A model generated the notes under the pieces. The model searched no databases. It saw nothing but the letters and a program-made list of their open reading frames with translations, and was not told where the DNA came from. Position numbers and translations under genes: made by a program. Positions 44,129 through 54,225 of a stretch of DNA of 64,000 bases are shown here, one piece after another (position 1 is the stretch's first letter; each line of letters starts with the position of its first letter). Source of the DNA: Phytophthora quininea (taxonomy: Eukaryota > Oomycota > Peronosporomycetes > Peronosporales > Peronosporaceae); assembly GCA_011947345.1 (NCBI GenBank), contig JAAVTG010000528.1:248001-312000 (forward strand), written 5' to 3'.

Positions 44129-46107
44129 CTAGTCTTCTATTCTATTGCAGCCGCCACCTCCTAGCATCTCCAGGCACGACGTACTGGGCGAGATCGCCAT
44201 CCCGTTGAAGACGGCACTCACTAGGAAGGCAAAGCAGAGAGAGCCCAGCACCCACCACGTCTTCTGTTTGTCGTTCCGCTTGCCGAAGCGATGCACTCGC
44301 TGCAGCTCTCGTTTCTGCTTGGGTAGGAACACCAACGCCACCAGACCGACGATCTGGATCGAGTGCGACAGTACCAGCGCAAACGCCACCTGCATCCTGT
44401 CCGGGTCCTCGACCGAAGCGGACCCTTTGATGTCCTTGAACATTGAGCCCAACACGTTGGAAAACGTGGTCGACAGGAGGCGCATACTCGACGCCATGGA
44501 GACGATGATGCCGACGAAAGCTCCTTCGCCGCCCACGGGCGCGATCTCGGCAGTTAGTGCGAGCTCCAGCACGACGATCGCAACGCGACGGAATCCTGTC
44601 AGCGCCGAGACGACGGCGAACGCATTGATACTTCGAGCCGCAGGGTCTAGCGTGGCCATCAGGTAGTAAATCAACTGCGGCACCATCGTAAACAGCACAA
44701 AGCTCGCAAAGATGAACAACCGCCAGTCCATGTTGATGAATGCAAACTTCCACAGTGCGATCGGCATAATGGAGAAGGCCTTGAGCATGATGTCGCTGGC
44801 CGACTCGGCCTTCTCGGTCATCCCGCACCACTGCGCCAGTCTTGTCGTTGGATACGTCAGTGAGAACTCGGAGATGAAAATGTAGCCCACCAAAAGTACA
44901 AGACGCGGGACGTCGACTCCCTGCCCAAGACGTTGCGCAGCCGGATCCAGTGTCCGCGCAGCGCCAACTTCGACCTCTGCATCCAATTCGCAGCCGTTTG
45001 GTAGGCCCTCTCCAGCAGCTCTGCTGACGTCTCTGTATGTCTCGGGAAGGCAGACACAATGTCATGGCGATCTTGCTCCGCGTCGATCGCTGGCGGATCG
45101 GGGTCTTCGAAGAAGCAAAGACTCAGTCCTAGCAACGGGATAATTGCGTAAAACACGAAGAACAACATCACTTGACGCAACGTTACTACGGGCGTGATGC
45201 CAATGTCCGAGACGTGGAAAATGACCGCGTTGGTGACGAGCTGAGCGATGAACTCACCGATGAACTGCGCCAGCAACAGCGTTCCCAGCGCCTTGCCTCG
45301 AATGGATAATCTCTCGCGACGAGTCTGCGCAATCACGTACGTCTCTCCGATGAAAATGGCCAAGATGCAGCCGAAGTTGGCCATCATGAGGAACACCACA
45401 TAGGCGTTGATGAGGTCTCCGTTGTGCTTGAGGACGTCCACACGAGTCATGTCGTTGCTCTCTGCGCGAAGCTCGATCGACTGGTCTAGAATCACCATGG
45501 CAAAGCACGATGCCATTATCATCATCCAGGCCAGCACGACGTACGCCTTGCGTCGGGAGCCCAGAATCGGCACCGCGTCCGAGATGAAGCCCCATACAAA
45601 GCTGTACGACCACGGCAGTGCAATCAGCACACTGGCTGCGTCCACTTGATAGGCTTCCATCTCTAGTTCGAGCTCGAGGAGCATCAATACGCCGCGCTTT
45701 AAGCAGTTGGTTAAAATGCCAGCAAAAAGCGTCGAGATCACCAGGCCGATGTGGTCGCGGCAGAACAAGTTGACGTCGCGCATTCTTGATAACGCCGGGA
45801 ACGGTAGACCACTGAGTCCGTTGTTTGTCCTGGACTTCATGAAAACCTGGCTGTCCCCCATCGAGTCATTGTTGCCGCCCAGCATGACACAGGAGCTCAC
45901 GAACGGGTTGTCGACGCGGCTTAAAACCGGGACTGGAGTCGTGCTGAGATTGTCGAGACGACCTCGAGGGAAGCTGTGCTCGGGTCCTCGCGTGAAGCTG
46001 TGCTCGGGTAGTCGCGGCGGGAGTACATGCGTCCTGTTCAATCCGCCGCTGCCGCTAGAGCCGGAGCTCTGACCGCCATAGCTCTTGTAGAACTGCAGTT
46101 TTGTCAT
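44129..46107 (-). CDS. BT1/FBT-family membrane transporter, copy 2
   Basis: About 659 residues after one base is restored in the A run 44892-44895 (T run on the coding strand), which joins STSRVLYF to VGYIFISEFSLTYP. I use ATG 46107 (MTKLQFYKSYGG). The N-terminal cytoplasmic part contains a small internal repeat (PEHSFTRG / PEHSFPRG). The body parallels copy 1: STLFAGILTNCLKRG, LPWSYSFVWGFISDAVPILG, AEIAPVGGEGAFVGIIVS, LPKQKRELQRVHRFG. Copies 1 and 2 are clear tandem paralogues but differ throughout, so the duplication is not recent. Expected plasma or organelle membrane carrier of pterin- or folate-like solutes. Confidence 0.8.
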
Positions 46108-46556
46108 CGCATCCACTCACGCGCTCGTGCTCCAGTGTCCGAATGGCGAGTGGACGTCCGGTCTGGGTGTTTTTGTTCTGGGGGCCTGGTGAATTGAGTG
46201 TGATGCGCGTGTACCGGGGGAAGCATTAGTTTTACAGCCAGAAAGGTTGCTTGATGGGCACTCCGGATGCTTGGAACGTGCCCCATTTCTGGGGGAAGGC
46301 GGAAACGCCGGGCCTTGTCGGGGCGCTGCATTTCAGTCTGCACATCTGAAGAACGGTTTGTAGCCAACCGGATGGCCCACCGCATGTCCAAGCAACACCA
46401 ACTGGCTGATGTGTCCCCACACGAGGTCGTCACTCCGTGCCGAGGCACACTGGAAGCGTTTCGTCCGCTCCTCCACGTCGAACAGCAAACGCTTGCCCCG
46501 CAGCTTCATGTTTACCAAAAGTACAACAATATTGGTCGAGTTATTAATAAATACTC
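46108..46556. other. Intergenic, nothing recognised
   Basis: Upstream region of BT1-type copy 2 and 3' flank of paralogue C. The open frames on both strands are unsupported. Confidence 0.4.
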
Positions 46557-47901
46557 TTACAACAGCTCGTCTTCTTCGAAGGTGGGAGAAGCAGGAGGCG
46601 CCGATGGGGCCGACGCGAACGCGTGTACGTCTCTCGGTGAGAAGGTCGGTGCGGAGGCACCTGCCAGCGGCACCAACAGCACCGGGGCTGAGCTTTCTTC
46701 CTCCTCTTGCGGAGGTGCGGAGGCGTCAACATCCAGAAGCTGCAGGTAACCGGATCTCACGTTGGAAAAGTCCTCGACGCCCGCGAGCAGCAACTGCTCG
46801 CGCTCGATAAGCTCTGACCTCATCGCCTGCCACCCGAACAGACTCAAGTGGGGAGCAGTCGTCACTCCCGACGACGCAGACCCGTCCGCTGCGTCTCCTC
46901 CTTGGCCTTCTCCTCCCTGTGCACTACCAGAATTACTGGTTCCACTAGAGTTCCCTGCACGTGCCGTTCGACGTCGCTTTCGGGCAAAGTCCACCGCGAC
47001 GACCAGCAGCATCACAGCAGCCATGCCTCCAAAGAGCGACAGCAACAGGGTCCCCACTCCGCGTCCCTTGTCGTCGTCATCCCCGCTCTTGCTGCCTCCG
47101 TAGGTGTTGGCGTGCTCGCTCTCGTAATCCTTATTGACCGTCGTGCCGTTGCACACAGTCTGGCCGACTGTGCTGAACCAGATCGGCGCCTCACACACTG
47201 CGATGCACACGCAGCCGTCGGTGCCGTAGCAAAACTTGGTTAGCGACCCATTCAGTCGGCCCTCCATCACGTCCTCGAACACGCCGTCCTTGCACTTCTC
47301 GCACTGCTTGTCGTACGGGTGGCAGTACGAGGCGGCGTCGGACGGGAACTGCACCTTTGGTCGACGCCCACGGCGCAATCGTTGGACGGCGTCTGGTTGC
47401 GGTAGTCCAGTGCACTGACGTAGCTCCCCTTGGTCTTTTGACGCAGCGGCCGTACTGGTTCACCATGCAGACGTAGTCCTCGTCCAGTTCTACGTTCAGG
47501 CAGTCCCGACAGGAACGCGGCTCGGTGCAGCCATCGTCTCGCGGGTCATAGTACCGGCACTTGTCCTTGGCCGTCCAGTCCCACGAGTCCTCGTCAGTGG
47601 AGACGTCGTCGTCGTCACAGCTGGCGCTGACAGAGTCGTCGTCGCTACCACTCACATCTCCGACGTTCACCAGACTCAACACGGGGGTGTCGGCGCTGGC
47701 GGAGCCGACGGAGCCGTCGAGGCTGCTCATTCCGGACGCTTGTTTGAACCCTGCGTCCTCAGGCGACAGTGAACCGGACGTGGACCCACCTTCACCTGAC
47801 GATAGAGAATTGTCTGCTGAATGCAGTTCGTGTATCGGCGGGGGCGACGGAGCCCCAAGGCCGCTACAATCCGCCGACGAAGACGGCGTCCAAGACACCA
47901 T
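46557..47901 (-). CDS. Cys-rich single-pass membrane protein, paralogue C
   Basis: Starts at ATG 47901 and gives about 448 residues if bases are restored in the C run 47426-47429 and near 47360. A long acidic and Ser-rich N-terminal extension (SGSDDDSVSASCDDDDVSTDED) precedes the family domain: CRYYDPRDDGCTEPRSCRDCLN, VNQYGRC, YCHPYDKQCEKC, KFCYGTDGCVCIAVCE. One span follows (LLLSLFGGMAAVMLLVVAVDF) with a basic stop-transfer (ARKRRRTAR). The tail has HLSLFGWQAMRSELIEREQL and a Ser-Ala-Pro-rich end (SAPVLLVPLAGASAPTF). No signal peptide. Intronless. First of five adjacent paralogues (46.5-53.7 kb). Confidence 0.75.
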
Positions 47902-48646
47902 TAAAGCTCACGACGGCGAATGCAAGACTGGGGTGACATGATGCCGAAGCTTCTATTGAGTTTGGAAACGCATATCCTGTGAGATATAGTATCTGATTGT
48001 CGTACTTTATCGAAGCCGAGGTGTTCCGAGTGTGATGAAGACTGTAGCAACAAATGTTTCCTTTTTCAGACTGAAATGATTGCTCCCCGACGCTGAACGT
48101 GGTACTTGACTCACAAGTGAGGGCGCAATTCATGGCTACGTGACCGCCAGAGCTTCAAGTCTCCATTTGTGCTGAAGGGTAGCTGCGATGCTGGCAAGAA
48201 AGAACAGCCTCGTGACACAGTACCCGGCCTGAAATGCTGTCTGTGTTCGGGTCGGTTCCATCCGATGCCAGTGCGATGTTAACGGTGAAAACAGCGAGTT
48301 TCTCGATGTACGATCGCTACGCACAACATGTCACAGAAACATTTGCATATGTAAATATCACAATACGACGTTGTTGTGATTGGCTGACTATTGTAAACAT
48401 TCGTCAATACAGACATAATTGTTGCTGTTCGCATTCAAGCAGCACTTTGTGACGGCAAGAGAACCCAAGCAGCACTTTGATAATGCCAACGATTGCTAGG
48501 ACAAACACCTTGTAGCCTTTTATCAGTTCTGGTTGCCACCAACGCTACGATTCACGCTATGGACAAAACTACATTTGACTTCTATCACATACCTCTGTCC
48601 GCATTTAAATAGTTGCTACGTCCTCAACACAAAAAGGCGTCTGCAC
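47902..48646. other. Intergenic, nothing recognised
   Basis: Non-coding spacer between paralogues C and D; probable promoter of paralogue C. Confidence 0.4.
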
Positions 48647-49952
48647 TCACAGCTCGGCCATGTCGACGTCGTCTTCCTCCACCGAGTCCAAATCCATGTC
48701 TTCAAAGTCCGGCGCCGTCGCGCCCATGTCTTCAAAGTCAGGTGCAGACGGTGCCGCCATAGCTCGAACGGTGAGCGCTACCGGTGCCAGTGTGGCGTAC
48801 GGGATCGCTGAAGGCGCAGTGGGGACGGCTCCTTCCGCGTCCGGTGCGGACGGGTGGGCGCCAATGAGCTGCACGTTGTTGTTCTTCACCGGCTCCAACG
48901 CCGGGTCCTCCACGCCTGCTGCCTGTAGTTGCTCCTTCTGAATCAACACCTCTCGCATCGCTGTCCAGCCAAAGAGGTTCAGCAATAGACCCGACCCGGA
49001 GCCTGCTCTCATGACTGGCGTCGCCGTCGCGATCGGCGATGACCCCGGGTCGGGGGTGATGACCACATCGTCGTCGTCGCTTCCTCTTCGGTTGGGTGGG
49101 TTGTGTCCTTGGTCCCTGCCTCCATCAGACGAACTCATGCTCTCCCTCTCGATCGGATCCGGTAGATGACAAATACCGAGGCGACAATGAAGCACATGGC
49201 GCCGATGATGGAGCCAACAGCCGCAAAGCTGTCGAAGCCCTGGGGCTGGTTATTCTGCGTACTCATGGCGTTCACCATGCAGCTCTTGTCCGGCCGCACG
49301 TGGTTCACCTCCAGAGCTTCGCAGATAGCGACGCAGACGCAACCGTTCTGTCCGTAGCAATATCTGGACCGTGAGTCGTCCGAGTTGTGGTAGATGATGT
49401 TGGCAAACACCGTCGCTCGACAGAGCAGACACTGGGTGTCGTCCTTCTCACAGTACTGGGCCTTGCTCGCTAGAAAATCAAATTGCTGGTTGGGCTGGTT
49501 GTCGTCGTACGGCTCGGTGCCGTTGCCCGTGGTGCCGTTGTATCCCGCCGTCACGAATTCAGCCGCCAGCTCGTTCGATGGTTCGCCCACTTGGAAGTCC
49601 TTTGCCGGGTCATACTGCGCGGCCGACACGCACTGGCCCATGGGGTTGACGAAGCAGCCCTCTGGCTCTGTAGTGATGTTAAAATTGAGGCAGTCGTAGC
49701 ACGAGCGCTGCATCTGGCACGGGTGGCGGTCGTCCGTCGGGTAGTACATGCAGCTGCCGTGCGTGCGTCGGTAGTCGATTCCCTCCTGGTGCTCGCTCGA
49801 TTCCTCACTGTCGTCGTCCCGTGGCGGTCCGTTGCTCTCGTCCGAGTTGCTGTTGAGGTCTGTGCTGGCCAAATTGACGGCCGGCACTGAGCTAGTCACA
49901 GGGGGAAGGTGATGTCTTCGACCCCTGCGCTCTGGTCGCTGACGAATGACAT
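48647..49952 (-). CDS. Cys-rich single-pass membrane protein, paralogue D
   Basis: About 435 residues with two base corrections: the G run 49901-49905 near the start (ATG 49952, MSFVSDQSAGVEDITF) and a site near 49155 just after the span. Domain order as in the family: CMYYPTDDRHPCQMQRSCYDCLN, MGQC, YCEKDDTQCLLC, YCYGQNGCVCVAICE, one span (FAAVGSIIGAMCFIVASVFVIY). The cytoplasmic tail has LLLNLFGWTAMREVLIQKEQL, then an acidic end with the repeat SAPDFEDM/TAPDFEDM. Asn-Gly-Thr glycosylation-type sites occur in a longer outside loop. No signal peptide and no intron. Confidence 0.75.
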
Positions 49953-50731
49953 GGCTGGGTGGGGGGCTCCTTCACGCGCTCCTATGTCCTACAGCGCCCC
50001 TGTCGGAATGACCCCGTCCACGGGTCTTCTCTCTGCCCTGCGGTGCTGCTGTCGGCGTGCCACCTGCGCTGGAGTCTGCAGTCTGCCAAATGGGCGGGTG
50101 GCAAGCAGGTTCCATGCTTCTGACTTGATGAGGTGCATCCGGCTATGTGCAAGTGGATAACAATTACTACCAATCCATGGACGGTAATAGTCCTACCCCT
50201 ATTAGGTGCCCAATCAACGACAGGTATTCAGTTCCGCTCTTTTTGCCAATCGTCCCGCTTTTTCTGTGCGGCAACGGTCTCCATTCAATGGAGTCCCTCG
50301 CAGCAAGCGCTGCAAGACCATGGAGCTCCTCGCGGTCGTGTCGTTTTTCATGTCTGCTAGCAGTCCACAGAGATTTGCGAAGCGCTCGCCAACGTGGCGG
50401 GTATTTGCCGAGTTTCCAATAGGGCTAGGCGAAAAAGATACATTGATTTCCGTATCGTGCTGTTTGTTTGACGCGGTAGAAGTGCGCGAGGAGCAGCCTG
50501 CTGTTCGAACGCCACACACAGTTGCCCAGCCAGCAGCAACTCCACCTGCACTCACTTCTACCGCTTCAACCAATAAATATCTTGAGGTAAAAGCTTAGGA
50601 ATCCTTCGTGGAGATTATCTTCCACGTGTGGATGCCAGCCACCATCGACCATGTCGAAGCGGTTGCTGGAAGGTAGAATGAAACCACCGCCTTCCAAAGA
50701 GCTCTTGGGGGCGCCCAACTCCACATAAAGA
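49953..50731. other. Divergent promoter region of paralogues D and G
   Basis: No supported gene. Overlapping short frames on both strands (50206-50598 +, 50214-50573 -) without domains. Confidence 0.4.
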
Positions 50732-51607
50732 ATGCCGTCGCCGACGGCAACGCGTAGCCCAGCGCCGGACGAATCGCAGAACTCTTGCTCGTACTACCCG
50801 CCGGACGAGAGCGGTTGTCGAGCGCCTCGAGGCTGCTACGACTGCCTCAATGCAGTGCTCGAGAACGGCTGCATGGTCGACGATCGCGGCCAGTGCGTCG
50901 CCCTCGCGGGCAATTACGATGTCACGCTGGACTTCCGAGCCGTCTCAGCGTCCGAGTCTACGAACGGGTCAAGTTTCATCCCTACGTTGCTGCAATTCCC
51001 CGCCGTCAACACGACCTACTGCGAGCAAAACGACCCCGCTGTAGAGGCGAATGGACTCTCTGTGATTGGCTTCAGCTACGGCACCGACGGGTGCGTGGTG
51101 GTTGACGTGTGCGAAAGCTTGAATTGGGTCGACGACGTTGGTGGCAGCGACTGTTCTACTGATGGTTTGAGTGATCCGTACACTATCGCCAGGCCATACG
51201 CAATGCCAACCCAAGACGATGACGATGGTCACCAAGGGCTCTTGGTGTTTTGGTGCGCGGCCGTGTCCATCCTACTGACGTTGGTGGCGATTTTGGCGAT
51301 CGTCGTCACCATTCACCACCACCGCAGCAAGCTCAAGCTCGCTGACTTTCAGCAATTAGCGCCAAATGTTGAAGAGCAGACGCCAAAATCTACAAAGAGT
51401 GGCTTTCGCCTGCTGAGCTTGTTCGGCTGGGAGACGATGAGAGCGGACTCCATTGAAAAGGAGCGTCGGGAGATGCAAGCTCGAATGGGTGGAAATGGTT
51501 TGCCTACCATCTCTCCGCCTCATTTCCTACAGCTAGCTAGCATTCAGCCCTCCGCTCCCATGATGTCTCCGATGTCTCCGTCAGCACCAAGACTCACGGA
51601 ATCCTGA
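50732..51607 (+). CDS. Cys-rich single-pass membrane protein, paralogue G (reduced Cys set)
   Basis: Intact 291-residue ORF from ATG 50732. It keeps CSYYPPDESGCRAPRGCYDCLN, RGQC, NTTYCEQND and DGC..CE. It has lost the CxxC pair after YC, the Cys of CYG (now SYG) and one Cys of CVC (now CVV), four in all. One span (LLVFWCAAVSILLTLVAILAIVV), then tail LLSLFGWETMRADSIEKERREM and a Ser-Ala-Pro/Met-rich end. It is the only plus-strand member of the cluster and ends 21 bp from the convergent 3' end of paralogue E. Confidence 0.82.
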   Translation: MPSPTATRSPAPDESQNSCSYYPPDESGCRAPRGCYDCLNAVLENGCMVDDRGQCVALAGNYDVTLDFRAVSASESTNGSSFIPTLLQFPAVNTTYCEQNDPAVEANGLSVIGFSYGTDGCVVVDVCESLNWVDDVGGSDCSTDGLSDPYTIARPYAMPTQDDDDGHQGLLVFWCAAVSILLTLVAILAIVVTIHHHRSKLKLADFQQLAPNVEEQTPKSTKSGFRLLSLFGWETMRADSIEKERREMQARMGGNGLPTISPPHFLQLASIQPSAPMMSPMSPSAPRLTES

Positions 51608-51628
51608 CAAAGCTCAAGACAATTTTAT

Positions 51629-52481
51629 TCACGAGCGGCGAAGATTTTGCGCCTGGGACTGCTGCTGGTTGGGTGACATGGGCCGGTATTCGTCTCCTTC
51701 AGTTGTAGTTGGTGTTGTCATTGGTTTTCTCGGCAGGGTTGTCGTCTTCGCGTCGCGCATATCCGTCCACCCGGACAAGCTCAATTGCGGCAGGTGGGCG
51801 GAAGCCGAAGGTGGAAGCACCTCACCTCAAACTTCTCTCTCAACTTCCAACTACTGCGGTCGCCGTTGTCTTCTCCTTCTCCGCATGATGAAGATCAGAC
51901 CCATCAAGATCACTGCGATGCAACCTCCCACCACGCCAAGAATCACGCCCAGTTGCGAGCCATTAAGCGCCGGGATGCACGAAGTCGAGTCTTGGATCAC
52001 GTTGTTATCGTGGTCGGGCAGCTCGCACGAGGCAATGCAAATGCAACCGTCTTCGCCAAAACACCGGTCTCTGCGGTCTACAAAGCCCACTCCGTATTCG
52101 TCGATCCAATTGGACCGACAGCTCGAGCACGTTGGATCCGACTCGGAGCAGTACGTGTAGTTGTCCATGGAGAAGCCAGGGTATGTCCCCACCGTAGACG
52201 TGTTCACACTGGCGCCATACGGTCCAATCACACACTACATCATTAGCGGCGTTAGCGTTAGCACTTCACTGTTCAACCGATGGTATCACGTACCTCGTGT
52301 CCTGGAATGACCACATTGAGGCAGTCGTAGCAGGAGCGAGGACGCGAGCAGGTTGCGCCCGAGTACCAAGTGCATGAATCGCCTAGATCCGTGGTGGTGG
52401 TCTTTCCGGCAGCGATTTCGTTGGACCCGGTCGATGAGTTTGTCGTGACATTACCGTCAAAAACAAACTAGTCGAGTCCAT
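51629..52481 (-). CDS. Cys-rich single-pass membrane protein, paralogue E (tail interrupted)
   Basis: Exon 1 52294-52481, 59-nt intron (gtacgt to gatgtag), exon 2 51629-52234. A one-base loss in the A run 52459-52463 is needed near the start. The Cys domain is complete: CTWYSGATCSRPRSCYDCLN, splice, CVIGPYG, YCSESDPTCSSC, CFGEDGCICIASCE. One span (LGVILGVVGGCIAVILMGLIFI) with RRRRRQRR after it. Just inside the membrane two in-frame stops occur, at 51851-51853 (TAG) and 51821-51838 region (TGA). Beyond them, still in the same frame, comes the otherwise conserved tail QLSLSGWTDMR. Either the protein is truncated after the span or this is an early pseudogene. Confidence 0.65.
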
Positions 52482-52809
52482 GGCAACGGAGACTTGAGCG
52501 GTGTGAAGGATATTGGAGAGTGAGAGAGCTGTCGAAATACCACAAGACCTTGTTGCTGTTGCATATCCACCGACAACATCTCGGTGGGAATGCTGAGCGA
52601 AGTCCTCGAGGTAAATGGCCTTTTGGATATGCAGTCAATTGTTTGAAAACGTGTATGGCACGCGGCGACTGCTTCAACCAGGAATATCTAGCAACTTCTT
52701 TTGTTTTGAAATGTTTTGTGTGTGTAGGACGTCTCGACGTCGCTTTCTCATAACACATTCTTGCCATTACTTTATAGCCTGCGAAGCCCCTTGGTTTCAC
52801 AGACATATT
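52482..52809. other. Intergenic, nothing recognised
   Basis: Upstream of paralogue E and 3' of paralogue F; no supported frame. Confidence 0.4.
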
Positions 52810-53728
52810 TTACAACTCGCGTCTCTGGGAATGCTGGTAACTGGGCGACATGGGGCGATATCCGTCTCCTTCCTCGACAACCGTTGTTGGAGTTGTCGAC
52901 GTGGTTGACAGCGTCGGTCTGTCCAAATTCCCCAACTGCTCCTGCTCATTAGAAACCAGTTTCTCGCGCATACCCGTCCAACCAGACAAACTCAATTGCG
53001 GCAGGTGCGCTGAAGCTGCCGGGCGACGCGCCTGTCGACGAGCTTCTCGGTCGATCTCCAACTGCTGCTGCCGCCTCACATCTCTCCGTCGCATGACCGA
53101 CCGCGTGCAGAACAGCCCGAGCATGAAGAGCACCACGGTGCCTCCCATGAGCCCCAGAACCAGGCGCATCTGCGAGCCGTTCAGCGCCGGGATGCACGAG
53201 TTCTGGATCACGTTCTCGTTGTGGTCGGGCAGCTCGCAGGCGGCGATGCAGATGCAGCCGCCGGCCCCAACGCACATGTCGGTCCGGTCCACGAACGTGC
53301 CGACCGCGTACTCGGCCGTCCAATTGGCTCGGCAGGCGGCGCACTCGGTGTCCGAGCTGGAGCAGTACGTGAAGCTGTCCATGGGGTATCCGCCGTACGT
53401 CCCCACCATATACGAGTTCATGCAGGCTCCGTACGGTCCGATCGCACACTAAGAGGACAAGTCGCACGTTGTGTGATCAGCGTTATCATCTTATTCTCGT
53501 ACGGTAATGCTTTATCCATCGTACATTGTCCCCTGGAATGACCACATTGAGGCAGTCGAAGCACGAGCGAGGTTGCGAGCAGGTCTCGCCCGAGTACCAA
53601 CCGCACGAGTCGCCAGTGTCCGAGGCGGCAGTCTTGGGGGCCGCGGTGAACACGATCTCGTCGGACCCGCTGGACGAGTTGGTGGTGCTGTTGCCGACGA
53701 CATTCGCAGCACTTCCGCTCGAGCTCAT
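52810..53728 (-). CDS. Cys-rich single-pass membrane protein, paralogue F (intact, spliced)
   Basis: Exon 1 53525-53728 (ATG 53728), 76-nt intron (gtacga to tcttag), exon 2 52810-53448. No frame correction is needed; 280 residues. N-terminus Ser/Asn/Thr-rich with NST and NSS sites, no signal peptide. Then CGWYSGETCSQPRSCFDCLN, splice, CAIGPYGAC, YCSSSDTECAAC, MCVGAGGCICIAACE, one span (LVLGLMGGTVVLFMLGLF), basic region, QLSLSGWTGMREKLVSNE and a Thr-rich end with GDGYRPMSPS. Paralogues B and E end in a very similar GDGFRP or GDEYRPMSP motif, so B, E and F form one spliced subfamily. Good reference for annotating the family. Confidence 0.85.
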
Positions 53729-54225
53729 GGCCACCGAGAGCTGCGCAGGGCGAGGGATAATCGAGAGTGCGCCGGTGCCGCTAGTCTGGTCTGCAGCGTT
53801 TTACCATGGATTTGCTCAATGTCGTAATCGACCTGCAACGTCGAATGTAGCAGCAAGAGCAAGAACCCATTGGAGATGGAGGGTGGAAAGTTGATATAGC
53901 AGTGATTTCGCTCGATTAGTACGGCAATGGGGCATTGTAGACATACACGGCGGAGCAGTTGTAGACGGGATCGAGTTTGGAAGATAGAGATGCGTTCGGC
54001 GCGCTTCAAGGTGTCGATGTGCATATTGTGCAGGCGAAATATCCAGTCGGCTTCAGGCACCACGTAAACGACCGCGCGCAATGCCAGCTGAGCTCGCTCA
54101 AAGTCTTCGACCAAGTGGTTGGCAACATCCTGGTCATGCTGCCGGGTCAGACTCTAAGAATGTGCTGTAGTCGTCCTCAAGGCCTTCGGCTACTGTAGCA
54201 ACAGACTTGCCTTTTTCGCATCGCC
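53729..54225. other. Region between paralogue F and the ankyrin gene
   Basis: A 129-codon minus-strand frame (53725-54114) contains EDFERAQLALRAVVYVVPEA, which reads like protein, but I cannot identify it and it overlaps the start of paralogue F. Could be an exon of an unrecognised small gene. Confidence 0.3.

Noticed and set aside
53725..54114. 129-codon minus-strand ORF
   Set aside because: Coding-like in part but not identifiable, and it runs into the upstream end of paralogue F; left as unassigned.
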